A stretch of 64,000 nt of DNA from Bdellovibrionota bacterium (GTDB lineage Bacteria; Bdellovibrionota; UBA1018; CAUJDS01), in assembly GCA_963169695.1 (NCBI GenBank), contig CAUJDS010000063.1:1-64000 (forward strand), given 5' to 3'. Positions 26,562 to 36,830 of the stretch are shown here, piece after piece (the stretch's first letter is position 1; every line of letters begins with the position of its first letter). The notes below the pieces were generated by a model, which was not told the origin of the DNA, did not search any database, and saw nothing but the letters and a program-made list of their open reading frames with translations. The position numbers and the translations under genes were made by a program.

Positions 26562-27599
26562 ATGACTTCCTTCGCAAGCGACAACTATGCTGGTGTTCAT
26601 CCCAAGATCCTCGATGCACTCGTGCGAGCTTCCACTGGCCATATCAAGTCCTATGGTGGCGATTCGGAGTACACCGCTCGTGCCGAAGCCCAATTCAAAA
26701 GGCACTTCGGCCCAGCATGCGAAGTCTTCTTTGTCTTCAACGGTACTGCAGCCAATGTCTTGTCCTTGGCCTCCATCACGCAGAGTTTCAATGCTATCCT
26801 ATGTTCGGAATATGCTCATATCCATATGGATGAGTGTGGGGCGCCCGAAAAATTCACGGGATGTAAATTGATCACCCTCCCCAGCAAGGACGGCAAGATC
26901 ACACCCGCAGGCCTTCAGGCCGCAATCAAACGCGTCGGTGACCAGCACTTTGTGCAAATGAAGGCCGTGTCGATTTCTCAAACGACCGAATACGGAACCG
27001 TCTATCAACCCCAAGAAGTTGCTGCGATCGCGGAATGCGCCCATCGAAACAACCTCCTCCTCCATATGGACGGCGCTCGAATCAGCAATGCCGCTGCGAG
27101 CCTCGGTTGCTCTTTTCGGGAGTTTACGACCGACGCCGGTGTCGATGTTTTGTCTTTTGGCGGCACCAAGATTGGAATGATGCTGGGTGAAGCCGTGGTC
27201 TTTTTACAACCAGAATTGAGTCGCGACTTTCTCTATCGCCGCAAACAGAGCATGCAGCTGGCCTCCAAGATGCGATTTCTTTCCGTTCAGTTCGAAACCC
27301 TCTTAGAAGCTGACTTATGGAAGGAATCCGCCACTCACGCCAATCAAATGGCCAAGCTACTCAAGGAACGGCTCAACGGAATCCCTGGTGTCAAAATCAC
27401 TCAACCCGTCCAGGCCAACGCCGTCTTTGCCCAGATCCCTCGAGAAATCGTGACTGCCCTGCAGAGTCAATTTGCGTTTTACCTTTGGGATGAGGCCACT
27501 TGCGAAGCGCGATGGATGACAGCCTTCGACACCCGAGCGGAAGATATCGAGAGGTTTGCGGAGGAAGTTCGGAATTTGGTCAAAGCTATCAGCGCATAA
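26562..27599 (+). CDS. ltaE: Low-specificity L-threonine aldolase
   Basis: A 345-residue PLP enzyme of the beta-eliminating lyase family that cleaves threonine or allo-threonine to glycine and acetaldehyde. The ATG at 26562 has GAGAGGTG upstream. Landmarks are SDNYAGVHPKIL at the start, GGDSEYTARAE, VFNGTAANVLSL, HMDECGAPE, LHMDGARISNAAASL with the Asp that binds the pyridine nitrogen, and S-F-G-G-T-K-I-G with the PLP-binding Lys near residue 206. Length and motif order are normal. Stands alone between an exported protein and the second AAA-DUF4143 ATPase. Confidence 0.92.
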   Translation: MTSFASDNYAGVHPKILDALVRASTGHIKSYGGDSEYTARAEAQFKRHFGPACEVFFVFNGTAANVLSLASITQSFNAILCSEYAHIHMDECGAPEKFTGCKLITLPSKDGKITPAGLQAAIKRVGDQHFVQMKAVSISQTTEYGTVYQPQEVAAIAECAHRNNLLLHMDGARISNAAASLGCSFREFTTDAGVDVLSFGGTKIGMMLGEAVVFLQPELSRDFLYRRKQSMQLASKMRFLSVQFETLLEADLWKESATHANQMAKLLKERLNGIPGVKITQPVQANAVFAQIPREIVTALQSQFAFYLWDEATCEARWMTAFDTRAEDIERFAEEVRNLVKAISA

Positions 27600-27678
27600 A
27601 TATTTATTATTAAAGGCTTTTTTGTATTATATGAAATTTAGGATATAGCCTCTCAATTTTCATGATACCCTCATCCCT

Positions 27679-28833
27679 ATGAAAAGAAGACTCGAATTGG
27701 AGCGAATCCATAGCGGTTTTTTAGTGCATCCGTGCGTTGCGCTGCTCGGACCTCGACAGGCTGGAAAAACAACCTTAGCAAGAGACTTTGCCTCCCAAAA
27801 AAAGCCCAGCGAAGTTCACCTATTTGACCTTGAAGACCCAACGGATCTGGCAAAATTTCTTGATCCCAAACTACTTCTGAGTCCCCTAAAGGGGCTTGTT
27901 GTAATTGATGAAATTCAACGCCAGCCAGACCTCTTTCCACTCCTTCGAGTACTGTTGGATCGACGCCCACTCCCAGCAAAATTTCTTATTCTCGGCTCCG
28001 CATCTCCCGATTTAATCCGACAGTCCTCCGAGTCACTTGCCGGAAGAATTGAATACCTCGAGCTTTGTCCGTTTCATCTCGATGAGACGGGAAATGAAAC
28101 CCAGCTTTGGATTCGTGGGGGTTTTCCGCCGTCCTTCCTCTCACCAACGGATGCTATGAGCCTGCAGTGGAGAAAGTCTTACGTTAGAAACTATCTCGAA
28201 AGAGACATACCTCAGCTTGGAATTAGAATTCCGGCTGAAACACTTCGTCGATTCTGGATGATGCTCTCTCACAATCATGGCCAGATCTTCAATGCATCCG
28301 AGTTGGGGCGGTCACTCAACAGTACCGGAAAGACGATGCAGAGTTACCTTGATATTTTAACCGGCACTTTCATGGTGCGACGCTTAGCTCCTTGGCATCA
28401 GAACACAGGAAAAAGAGAGGTCAAATCTCCAAAGATATTTATCCGTGATTCTGGAATTTTTCACTTCTTGCAGAACATAGAGTCTCATGCCGACCTTTTA
28501 GGTCATCCAAAACTAGGTGCTTCATGGGAGGGCTACGCAATGGAACAGGTTCTCAGCGTGTTGCACTTAGGTCCGGAAGAAACATTTTTTTGGGCCGTAC
28601 ACAGCCAAGCAGAATTGGATCTTTTCGTGTTTCGAAGTGGAAAGAGACACGGCTTTGAATTCAAATACTCAAGTATGCCAAAGAAAACGCACTCCATGAA
28701 TGTAGCAAGCAAGGAGTTAAAGCTCGATAAATTGACTGTGATTTTTCCAGGAGAAGGAACCGTCCCGCTTGATGAAACAACTGAAGCTATCGGACTGTCC
28801 ACTTGGTGCAAATCTCAAGGCAATGATCCCTAG
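27679..28833 (+). CDS. AAA ATPase with DUF4143 domain, second copy
   Basis: A 384-residue ATPase with Walker A LLGPRQAGKTT (residues about 23-33), Walker B LVVIDEIQRQPDL and sensor-like ILGSASPDLIRQ. Its DUF4143 part includes SYVRNYLERDIPQLG, FNASELGRSLNSTGKTMQSY and the nuclease-like E-L-D-L-F-V-F and F-E-F-K-Y end. It belongs to the same broad family as 24093-25220 but is of a different subfamily. The leader (27600-27678) is strongly AT-rich. Ends three bases before the convergent spoVR stop. Confidence 0.88.
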   Translation: MKRRLELERIHSGFLVHPCVALLGPRQAGKTTLARDFASQKKPSEVHLFDLEDPTDLAKFLDPKLLLSPLKGLVVIDEIQRQPDLFPLLRVLLDRRPLPAKFLILGSASPDLIRQSSESLAGRIEYLELCPFHLDETGNETQLWIRGGFPPSFLSPTDAMSLQWRKSYVRNYLERDIPQLGIRIPAETLRRFWMMLSHNHGQIFNASELGRSLNSTGKTMQSYLDILTGTFMVRRLAPWHQNTGKREVKSPKIFIRDSGIFHFLQNIESHADLLGHPKLGASWEGYAMEQVLSVLHLGPEETFFWAVHSQAELDLFVFRSGKRHGFEFKYSSMPKKTHSMNVASKELKLDKLTVIFPGEGTVPLDETTEAIGLSTWCKSQGNDP

Positions 28834-28836
28834 CCT

Positions 28837-30324
28837 TCAGATCGCCTTCTCTGAAAACTCGCCCTTCGAGTAGACCAGGAGCTTCTTTTGGTTTTCGATT
28901 TCGGTTTGAAGGTTGACGGGGCGGCCCCAAATCTTAGAAACCGACGCGAGCGTCTCTTTGGCCCAACGAAGATCCAGGTCTACGCCTTGGTGGTGGTGCC
29001 ATAATAATAACTCACCACGATTTTCAAAATTACCATCCGTTACCATAATAAAGGGCTGTCCCATATTGGTGAGCTGCCCTAAGAGCTTTTCTTTGACCTT
29101 CTTGAAATCGCGCTCCGCGATTTCAAACTGATTGGTCCTACGATTGAATTCATAAGTATACAGCTTGAAGCGTTCGACAAATTCTGGGGTGATGTAATTG
29201 TCAATAAAAGTAATGTCATTGTCGACACGTCGGATCTGAAAAATCTTTTCGCGACCCTTACCTAGCTTTTTATCCCATCGAACCTTCTCTTCATTGTCTT
29301 GGCATTCCTCAAATTCTTTGCCGAAAGCACCACGATTCCAACGATCTTCGATGTCTCGAAATAACTCGATTCCGATTTTATAGGGATTGACCCGACCTGG
29401 TTGCATCACCAAGGTGCCCGCGTGATTGTGCGCAAAGTCGATGATCTCAGAATCTCTCAGCGCCTTCTGAGTCATAATCTTAGAATGCCAGTACGAAGCC
29501 CAGCCTTCGTTCATGATCTTGGTTTGTCTCTGCGGAACAAAATAGTAAGCTTCCTCACGGACAATGCTTAAGACGTCGCTTTGCCAAGACTCCAATGGGG
29601 CGTACTGCAGAAGAAACTGAAGCACGTCTTTTTGTGGCTCGGGTGGGATTTTCTTGGATTCTTTTCTTTTCTCATCGAAGCGCTTTTTCTGCTCATCCAG
29701 GAATTCTTTGGGATTAATAAAGGATTCCATATAGGGTCGATCGACGCGAATTTTCCCTACCTGTGCTTCTTGCTGCTGTTCGGTCTCAAGCTTTTTCTGA
29801 TCCACTCCTTTTTCTTGAAAAGGAAGGTGCGGATCAATAAGGTTTTCGATACTCAGACACTGGTCAATAAAACTCTCTACTACCTCTTGACCGTATTCAT
29901 CCATGTAACGCCGAATGCGAACGGAATGATTGGCCATGGAGTCTAACATTTTTCGATTGGTGCGAGAAAACCAGAAATTATTTTTAAAGAAATCAACATG
30001 CCCATAGACGTGGGCCATTACCATCTTTTGATCCACCAGTGGGTTGGACTTCAGAAGATAAGCATAGGAGGGATTGGTGTTGATCACCATTTCGTAAATC
30101 TTTTGCAGGCCCCACTCGTAGCCCTTACTCAATTGATCGTAGCTCATGCCGAATCGCCAATGCGGATACCGCACAGGAAACCCCTCTAGCGCCGCCAGGG
30201 AGTTCATTTCGTCGTAATCGACCATCTCGAAGATCACATCAAAAAAATCCAACCCAAAGTCAGCAGCGTACTTTCGGATCGCATCGCGAGCTTCTCTTAA
30301 TTCGTCAGGAAGTGAGGTGTCCAA
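28837..30324 (-). CDS. spoVR: SpoVR family protein
   Basis: A 495-residue protein of the SpoVR/YcgB family. Landmarks are [20 protein letters not shown] near residues 105-124, [47 protein letters not shown], and the C-terminal [22 protein letters not shown]. The His pattern hints at a metal site. It is the last gene of the prkA-yeaH-spoVR operon and directly abuts the yeaH stop. In enterobacteria the three genes act in nitrogen-starvation and stress responses; in Bacillus the homologues are linked to sporulation. No sporulation is implied here. Confidence 0.95.
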   Translation of the reverse strand: [495 protein letters not shown]

Positions 30325-31434
30325 TTATTTGCCTTTCCCAAGGAAATCTTTGATCGATCCCAGTATCCCCTCTTTATTTTCTATTTTTGAGAGGATCACA
30401 CGCTCATGGTCTTTGCCGTAAGTCTCTAATAGGTCCTTAAAAAACTGACCCGATCCATAGCGACTCTCCACTTGTCCATAGCAGAAGACGTTGCTCGTCG
30501 GGAGAAGGGACTTATTCAAAATATCAAGGCAAAGCCGCGTATCTTCTCCGGACCAATTGTCTCCGTCCGAGAAATGAAAGGGATAGATATTCCAATCCGC
30601 TGGTGCATAGTCCATTTGGATCATTTTTTCGCAAAGCTTGTAGGCGGAGCTAATCAGCGTACCACCCGATTCTCGCGTCTTAAAAAACGTATCCTCATCC
30701 ACTTCTCTCGCTGTCGCATCGTGAATGATGTAGCGGGTTTCGATGCCTTTGTACTGCGACCTAAGCCAGGTATCGATCCAGAAAGCCTCGGTCCGAACAA
30801 TTTCTTTTTGTTCGTCGCCCATCGAGCCCGACACGTCCATCATATAGATAATGACTGCACTATTCTCTTGTCGGACGTCACTCTTCCATGATCGGTACTT
30901 TCGATCTTTGCGAGTTGGAATAATAATCGGATTGTCCGCATCATAAGTTCCAGTCGCAATTTGCCGCTTCAGCGCCTCTTTGTAGGTACGCCGAAAATGC
31001 TTCAGCGACTCAGGTCCATTGCTCGCAATTCCAGTGTAGCGATCGGTCTGAGAGCGAATGGTCTTTGAACCACGAGGTTCAATCTTTGGAAGCTCCAGTT
31101 GCTCGCCCAGAATTTCTGCTAGCTCTTCTAGCGTAAGATCCACCTCGAGCGAGTGCTGACCCTCTTGCTCTCCGGCTTTTCCTTCACCTTCCTGAGGATC
31201 TCCCGCACCAACAGGATCACCGGCCTTACCATTGCCATGCCCCACCCCGCCCTGTTGCTTTTGTCCAAATCGAAATTGTGGAATCTCGATCTGCGGCATT
31301 GGGACGCTGACATGATTCTTGCCCTTGCGTGCAATCAATTCGCCATGGGTCACGTACTTCTTGAGATCTTCCTTGATCTTCCCTTTGACGATATTGCGAA
31401 ATCGCGAGTGATCTTGCTTTACGCCGTGAATCAC
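30325..31434 (-). CDS. yeaH: DUF444 family protein (YeaH/YhbH)
   Basis: A 369-residue protein. Residues 60-110 are Gly-rich and charged. The rest has a von Willebrand A-like fold with the metal-ion site [17 protein letters not shown] near residues 205-222, and later [14 protein letters not shown] and [14 protein letters not shown]. It sits between prkA (two bases upstream) and spoVR, the usual order. Known partner of the PrkA kinase by genomic linkage. Confidence 0.93.
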   Translation of the reverse strand: MIHGVKQDHSRFRNIVKGKIKEDLKKYVTHGELIARKGKNHVSVPMPQIEIPQFRFGQKQQGGVGHGNGKAGDPVGAGDPQEGEGKAGEQEGQHSLEVDLTLEELAEILGEQLELPKIEPRGSKTIRSQTDRYTGIASNGPESLKHFRRTYKEALKRQIATGTYDADNPIIIPTRKDRKYRSWKSDVRQENSAVIIYMMDVSGSMGDEQKEIVRTEAFWIDTWLRSQYKGIETRYIIHDATAREVDEDTFFKTRESGGTLISSAYKLCEKMIQMDYAPADWNIYPFHFSDGDNWSGEDTRLCLDILNKSLLPTSNVFCYGQVESRYGSGQFFKDLLETYGKDHERVILSKIENKEGILGSIKDFLGKGK

Positions 31435-31436
31435 GC

Positions 31437-33533
31437 TTAATGAGCCTTCTTTACGTCACCGCGAGCATAGATGCTTGCCACAAAGTTCAAAGCATCTGTA
31501 GCGCAGATGTCACAATAACCGTAGTTCTTAATCAATCGAGACTTCACAACGTCGATCTTCTCTTGGGTGTTTTTATCCACCACATTCGACACTAAGGTCG
31601 TCAACTTGATCGTGTCCTTTTGATCTTCAAACAACTTCAACTCGAGTGCTTTGTGAAGCCGTTCGTTGGTTTTGTAATCAAACTGCTTGCCATCAATGGC
31701 AAGCGCGCCGATGTAGTTCATGATCTCGCGTCGGAAGTCATCCTTACGACTCTCCGGCACCTCGATCTTGTCTTCAATCGACCGCATCAATCGCTCATCC
31801 GGCTCCTCGTATTGACCCGTATAACGATTTCGAACTTTCTCACGCTGCGTGTAGGCTTTGACGTTATCGATATAATTAGAGCAAAGTTTCTGAATGGCGT
31901 CCTCGTCCGCTGAAATGGCTCGCTGAACATCGTTCTTCACCATGTCCTCGTACTCTTGCTTCACAATCGCAAGCATTTCCTTGTAATCACGACGCTTATC
32001 TTCGGAAGCGATCAAAGCATGATGCTTGAGTCCACTGTCCAATTCATTCAATACCATGAAAGGATTTACGCACCCAATGTCGCCACTCTTGACGAGGGCA
32101 TTGGAGATCTTGTCCTGAATATAGCGAGGACTAATGCCATCGAGCCCTTCGCGTACCGCTTCTTTACGCAACTCCTTGACGTTGTCTTCGGTGTAGCCCG
32201 TCAGTGTCTTTCCGTCATAGAGCTTCAATTTCTGTAGCAAAGCCAAATTGGCTTTCTTGGGTTGCTCCAAACGAGTCAAGATTGCCCACATCGCTGCCAC
32301 ATCCACGGTATAAGGGGCGATATGAATTCCTTTTACGGAATTGGGATTGAAGTCCTTGCGATAGATACGCACTTCCTCTTTGAGCTTCGTAATGTACGGC
32401 ACATCGATCTTAACCGTTCGGTCTCGAAGCGCTTCCATAAATTCATTGGACTGCAGCTTTCGAAACTCAGGCTCATTGGTGTGACCAATGATCACTTCAT
32501 CGATATCCGTCTGCGCAAATTTCTTCGGCTTGATCTTATGCTCTTGCGAAGCGCCAAGGAGGTCGTACAAGAAGGCCACATCCAGCTTCAACACCTCGAT
32601 AAACTCAACCACACCTCGATTAGCGATATTGAACTCACCATCGAAGTTGAAAGCACGAGGGTCAGAATCTGAACCGAATTCAGCTATTTTTCTGTAATTG
32701 ATATCCCCGGTCAATTCAGTCGAGTCTTGATTTTTCTCATCCTTCGGTTGAAACGTGCCAATGCCGATTCGGTCTTTTTCAGAAAGGATCAGGCGCTGTA
32801 CTCGAATATGATCCATTACCTTGGACCAATCACCATCGTATAATTTCATCAACTCGCGTTGGACATAACGACAAGACGGATCCAAATCGCCACGAACATC
32901 GACCTTGTAACCTTTGTTGCCTTTATTGATCTCAGCAAGAAACTTGGGACGCATTCCATCTGGAATCAATCGAAGTGGCTCTTCGTGCATAGGGCAAGGC
33001 ATTTCTGAGCGATTTCCGAGAATATCACGCGCCTTATTATCGGGATCGACCCACTTAAAGGTGTACATCGCGCCATCTTCTACTCGCGAGTACTGCTCAA
33101 TTCCTTTTTTTAATAGGCGTGCGATGGTGGACTTGGCAGAACCCACAGGACCATGAAGCAAGAGTACGCGTTTCTCTGTTCCATAACCAAGGGCTGCGGA
33201 CTTCAAGAAGTTCATCAACCGCATCAAGGAGATATCGAGTCCAAAGACGGCATCTTTTCCGTTATCAATGGGGTCTTCGAAGAATTTGAAGCGCGTAATT
33301 TGTTTTTTATACTCTGTGTAATTTTCGGTGCCGTACTTCATCACCATGTCGTAGCAACGCTGAAATGCGTTTCGTGCTACGCGTGGATCTTGCTTGACGA
33401 TATCGAGGTACTCCCAGAAGGAACCTTCCCAATTGAGGTGTTTGAACTCCTCCTGATTTTCTTTTCCGCCAAGGAACTGAGTCCAATCTTTTTTTTCGGT
33501 CGTCGAGGTTTTCGTGGTCATCGCTACTCCCAT
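31437..33533 (-). CDS. prkA: PrkA family serine protein kinase
   Basis: A 698-residue protein with the PrkA AAA-like N-terminal domain: Walker [14 protein letters not shown] near residues 127-139, [27 protein letters not shown], and [15 protein letters not shown]. The C-terminal kinase-like part (ARGDVKKAH end) is also normal in length. PrkA phosphorylates serines and in some species has been described as an AAA+ protease. First gene of its operon, with 60 bases to the divergent pmbA-like gene, so the promoters share that gap. Confidence 0.94.
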   Translation of the reverse strand: MGVAMTTKTSTTEKKDWTQFLGGKENQEEFKHLNWEGSFWEYLDIVKQDPRVARNAFQRCYDMVMKYGTENYTEYKKQITRFKFFEDPIDNGKDAVFGLDISLMRLMNFLKSAALGYGTEKRVLLLHGPVGSAKSTIARLLKKGIEQYSRVEDGAMYTFKWVDPDNKARDILGNRSEMPCPMHEEPLRLIPDGMRPKFLAEINKGNKGYKVDVRGDLDPSCRYVQRELMKLYDGDWSKVMDHIRVQRLILSEKDRIGIGTFQPKDEKNQDSTELTGDINYRKIAEFGSDSDPRAFNFDGEFNIANRGVVEFIEVLKLDVAFLYDLLGASQEHKIKPKKFAQTDIDEVIIGHTNEPEFRKLQSNEFMEALRDRTVKIDVPYITKLKEEVRIYRKDFNPNSVKGIHIAPYTVDVAAMWAILTRLEQPKKANLALLQKLKLYDGKTLTGYTEDNVKELRKEAVREGLDGISPRYIQDKISNALVKSGDIGCVNPFMVLNELDSGLKHHALIASEDKRRDYKEMLAIVKQEYEDMVKNDVQRAISADEDAIQKLCSNYIDNVKAYTQREKVRNRYTGQYEEPDERLMRSIEDKIEVPESRKDDFRREIMNYIGALAIDGKQFDYKTNERLHKALELKLFEDQKDTIKLTTLVSNVVDKNTQEKIDVVKSRLIKNYGYCDICATDALNFVASIYARGDVKKAH

Positions 33534-33593
33534 TCTTCAGCTCTTATTTTACCTTTACAATCGAATGGATGTAAAGGTACGCTTCCAATAAGA

Positions 33594-34943
33594 ATGGATG
33601 CGTCAAGCTCGCCAGATTCTTGGCTGGATTATGCGGTCCGCAAGATTCGAAGTCGTTGCTCCGATCGCTTTGAGATTTATTTCGAGACCAGGCGTGGTCT
33701 ACAAATCGATGCGCGTAACCAAAAAATTGACAGCTTTTTAAGGTCTGAAGATCAAGGAATTGCCTTTCGAATCCTAAGAAAAGGAAGGATTGGATTCAGC
33801 TTCAGCACTCAGCTATCTCATTCGTCTATTGATCAAGCCATCGAGTCTGCCATTCAAGTCGGCACTCACCTTCCAGAAGATCGCTATGCCTCTCTTTTTC
33901 ATTTTAATACCGCCGTCTATCCAGAAATAATGCAGAGGGACAAAAAAGGGCTCGAGCGCGGCGTCGACGAAAAGACCAAACTAGCTCTCACCCTCGAGCA
34001 AGCTTGTCGCGACGCAGACCCTCGCGTGACAACGGTTCGAAGTGCAAGCTATCGCGAATCCGAAATGGCCATAACCCTGGTCGATGACTCGGGTGAGCGC
34101 ATCCAATACGATGCAACGCGGTTTTCACTCTCAACGGTTTGCAAAGCAGAGTCCAAGGGTGAAGCCCAGACAGGATATGACTTTGCTTTTTCGTGGGACC
34201 TTTCGGACCTGGAGCCAATGAGTGTTGGAAAAGGCGCCGCCGCAGATGCCACTCTATTATTGAATGCGACGGGACCTCAGACCAAGTCGGTACCAGTAGT
34301 GCTCACCAATCGCGTGATGGGTCAAATGATGGATCTCTTGGCTCCCAGTTTTTCTGCGGAGAACATCGACAAGAAAAAGAGCATGTTGGTGGACCGCAAG
34401 GGCCAAAGGATAGCTTCTGAAGCCCTGACATTAATGGATGACGGCCTCTATCCAGGGGGGTATTCGAGCGTGCCTTTTGACGCGGAGGGAATTCCTTCTC
34501 AGAAAACCACACTCATCGACCACGGACATTTTGAGTCTGCGCTCTATGACATCAGTGCCGCCGCCAAAGCAGGTTGCGAGCCTACGTCTAGCTCCAGTCG
34601 ATCGCTGCAATCAGCGCCACACTTGGATCACTCCAATCTCTATATTGAACCCGGAAAAAAGAGCATGGCGGAACTGATGAGTCCCATTGAAGATGGCATC
34701 CTCATCACTCACCTTATGGGCCTTCATACGGCCAATGCCATTACGGGTGATTTCTCTTTGGGCGCCAATGGCGTGAGGATTCAAAAAGGAAAGCTTGCGG
34801 AGCCCGTCCGTGGATTTGCCATCGCAGGAAACCTCCTTACCCTCCTTCAGCGCGTCACTGAATTCGGTAGCGATCTGCGATTCTTTGGATCTACAGGCGC
34901 GCCATCCGCCTTTATTTCTGAGCTCTCCATCGGGGGCCGCTAA
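33594..34943 (+). CDS. pmbA: TldD/PmbA family metalloprotease-like protein
   Basis: A 449-residue protein. The frame is open far upstream inside prkA on the other strand, but the ATG at 33594 gives the normal PmbA length and start (SWLDYAVRKI, then FEIYFETRRGLQI). Landmarks are LRSEDQGIAFRIL, a central VVLTNRVMGQMMDLLAPSFSAE and the conserved end FSLGANGVRIQKGKLAEPV, I-A-G-N-L, G-S-D-L-R-F-F-G-S-T. TldD-PmbA pairs process small peptides in some bacteria. The TldD partner with its HExxxH motif is not in the window. Stop overlaps the next start (TAATG). Confidence 0.88.
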   Translation: MDASSSPDSWLDYAVRKIRSRCSDRFEIYFETRRGLQIDARNQKIDSFLRSEDQGIAFRILRKGRIGFSFSTQLSHSSIDQAIESAIQVGTHLPEDRYASLFHFNTAVYPEIMQRDKKGLERGVDEKTKLALTLEQACRDADPRVTTVRSASYRESEMAITLVDDSGERIQYDATRFSLSTVCKAESKGEAQTGYDFAFSWDLSDLEPMSVGKGAAADATLLLNATGPQTKSVPVVLTNRVMGQMMDLLAPSFSAENIDKKKSMLVDRKGQRIASEALTLMDDGLYPGGYSSVPFDAEGIPSQKTTLIDHGHFESALYDISAAAKAGCEPTSSSSRSLQSAPHLDHSNLYIEPGKKSMAELMSPIEDGILITHLMGLHTANAITGDFSLGANGVRIQKGKLAEPVRGFAIAGNLLTLLQRVTEFGSDLRFFGSTGAPSAFISELSIGGR

Positions 34944-35686
34944 TGGAATTTAAGGTAGGGTTTCGAACAGATATCGGCATGCGCCGACAGCAGAATCAGG
35001 ACAACGGCGTTTACAAAACGGACCTCGGTCTATTTATGGTTGCTGACGGAATGGGCGGCCACAAGGGTGGAGAAACAGCAAGCCAGATCGTAGTCGACAC
35101 CGTTCCGCGTGCCATAGAATCATCCATGAAAAACACCCGCGATTGGAATCCCACTGCCGCAATCATTCAGGCAATCTACCAATCCAATGAAGTTATTTTT
35201 CAGCGATCACAGCGCGACAAGAACCTTACCGGGATGGGGACGACCACTACCGCGCTTCTTTTTAAAAATGAACTCCTCACCGTTGGTCATGTTGGCGATA
35301 GTCGTTGCTATTTTTTTCAACGAGGAGCTTGCTGGCAAATTACGCGTGATCATTCCTTGGTAGAAGAAAAACTGCGTGCAGGGCTTATCACTCGCGAGCA
35401 ACTGCGTACCGATCAAATGAAAAATGTCATTACGCGCTCGGTTGGATTTGAGCCGGATCTTGAAGTAGACACTTATGAAATGAGTGTGTCTAAGGGCGAT
35501 GTCTTCATGCTCTGCTCAGACGGGCTTTCGGGCATGGTGGAAAATGAAGAAATTCAGACCATCATCGAAAAAAATTGCTTTGAAGATCATATGATTCAGG
35601 CGGCTGCTGACGGACTTGTTCAGGCTGCTAACAATAATGGTGGTGACGATAATATCACGGTGATCGTTATCCAGGTAGGGAGTTAG
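34943..35686 (+). CDS. PP2C-family serine/threonine phosphatase
   Basis: A 247-residue soluble phosphatase with the standard metal-binding motifs: RRQQNQDNG, VADGMGGHKGGE, GDSRCYFF, CSDGLSGM and G-G-D-D-N-I-T-V. It removes phosphate from Ser/Thr residues. An FHA protein in the 2.2 kb operon suggests that Thr phosphorylation is used in this organism, but no Hanks-type kinase is seen in this window. Coupled to the pmbA-like gene and six bases from the M23 peptidase gene. Confidence 0.94.
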   Translation: MEFKVGFRTDIGMRRQQNQDNGVYKTDLGLFMVADGMGGHKGGETASQIVVDTVPRAIESSMKNTRDWNPTAAIIQAIYQSNEVIFQRSQRDKNLTGMGTTTTALLFKNELLTVGHVGDSRCYFFQRGACWQITRDHSLVEEKLRAGLITREQLRTDQMKNVITRSVGFEPDLEVDTYEMSVSKGDVFMLCSDGLSGMVENEEIQTIIEKNCFEDHMIQAAADGLVQAANNNGGDDNITVIVIQVGS

Positions 35687-35692
35687 AAGTTC

Positions 35693-36685
35693 ATGGCCAA
35701 TCGTTTTTTTACGGTTCTTGTTATTCCAGAGAAGACTTCCAAAATTCGCCGATGGGTTGTTCCAAGTTGGATTATGAAAGCTGGGATTGTCGTGGGCTTA
35801 TTCTTGGCAATCCTCGGTGCGATGATGTTCCTCGACTACTGGTACGTCATGAATCAAATCAACGTCAACAATGACCTCAAAGTTGAAAATCGACGCCTCC
35901 GCCAGCAGGTTCAAATCTATAAGAATAAAATGCAAACCATTGAAGGCACGATGGATCGCATTCGAACCTTCACGACTCGTCTAAAGGTCATCACCAATAT
36001 TGAAGACCGTGAGAGCCTTGTTCAAAAGCTGGATCAAAAATTACCAGACTCGGCGTCCAACGTGGGCACACCTGCCAATGCCAAATCCGAGGCTGGAAAT
36101 GAACAGGTGGATTTGGACCTCACGCATTTTTATGAAACGGCAAACCAGAAAGACCCGGAGTACTTGAGGCTTCAGCGAGAACACGGCGAGCTGGAAGAGA
36201 TGTTTCGGGACTCTAATATGAATACGCTCTTGGTCGAGCAAGAGTTGCAAGACCTCTACGAGCTCCTCGTGGACCAAAAAGCGTTTCTATCAGCGCTTCC
36301 CACCATTCGGCCCGCCATTGGCTACTTCACATCCGGATTCGGTGTCCGCAAGTCACCCTACGGAGCCGGGGTCAAAATGCATGAGGGCCTCGACATTGCC
36401 AACCACATTGGGACGGTCATCCGCACAACGGCGACGGGAGTCGTCAAATTTGCCGGCCAAAAGCCAGGATACGGCAAGACGGTGATCATCGATCACGGCT
36501 ACGGGCTCGAAACCTGGTACGGCCACGCTAAGCAGCTTTTTGTAAAAAAAGGCGAGCAGGTATCGCGAGGCCAGCGCATTTCGGCTATCGGCAATAGCGG
36601 CTGGTCAACCGGACCCCACGTCCACTATGAAGTCAGAGTCCATGGGATTCCCGTGGATCCGCTCTCCTACATTCTGGAAGACTAG
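35693..36685 (+). CDS. Membrane-anchored M23 family peptidase
   Basis: A 330-residue protein. One membrane helix lies near residues 24-48 (IMKAGIVVGLFLAILGAMMFLDYWYV), followed by a coiled coil (NNDLKVENRRLRQQVQIYKN) and a spacer. The M23 domain spans about residues 205-325: GFGVRKSPYGAGVKMHEGLD holds the first zinc His and Asp, and HVHYEVRV the last His pair. It is expected to cut peptidoglycan peptides in the periplasm. It ends P-L-S-Y-I-L-E-D; the same eight residues plus stop reappear in decayed form at 38128-38172, after the fic gene. Confidence 0.93.
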   Translation: MANRFFTVLVIPEKTSKIRRWVVPSWIMKAGIVVGLFLAILGAMMFLDYWYVMNQINVNNDLKVENRRLRQQVQIYKNKMQTIEGTMDRIRTFTTRLKVITNIEDRESLVQKLDQKLPDSASNVGTPANAKSEAGNEQVDLDLTHFYETANQKDPEYLRLQREHGELEEMFRDSNMNTLLVEQELQDLYELLVDQKAFLSALPTIRPAIGYFTSGFGVRKSPYGAGVKMHEGLDIANHIGTVIRTTATGVVKFAGQKPGYGKTVIIDHGYGLETWYGHAKQLFVKKGEQVSRGQRISAIGNSGWSTGPHVHYEVRVHGIPVDPLSYILED

Positions 36686-36830
36686 TCCCTATGACTGCGT
36701 CATTGATCCAAGCCTAAAAGGCACCTAGGCGGATCAGGCAAGGTTAACTATGGGCTTTCATAATTAACTTTTTATCATTAAGATTAAATAAGAAAAAATC
36801 GAGACAAAATCCGTCTAGGATCGAATTTCT

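Noticed and set aside
33153-33593. Upstream extension of the pmbA-like frame
   Set aside because: It is antisense to the PrkA start region and adds residues that no TldD/PmbA protein has; the ATG at 33594 fits the family.
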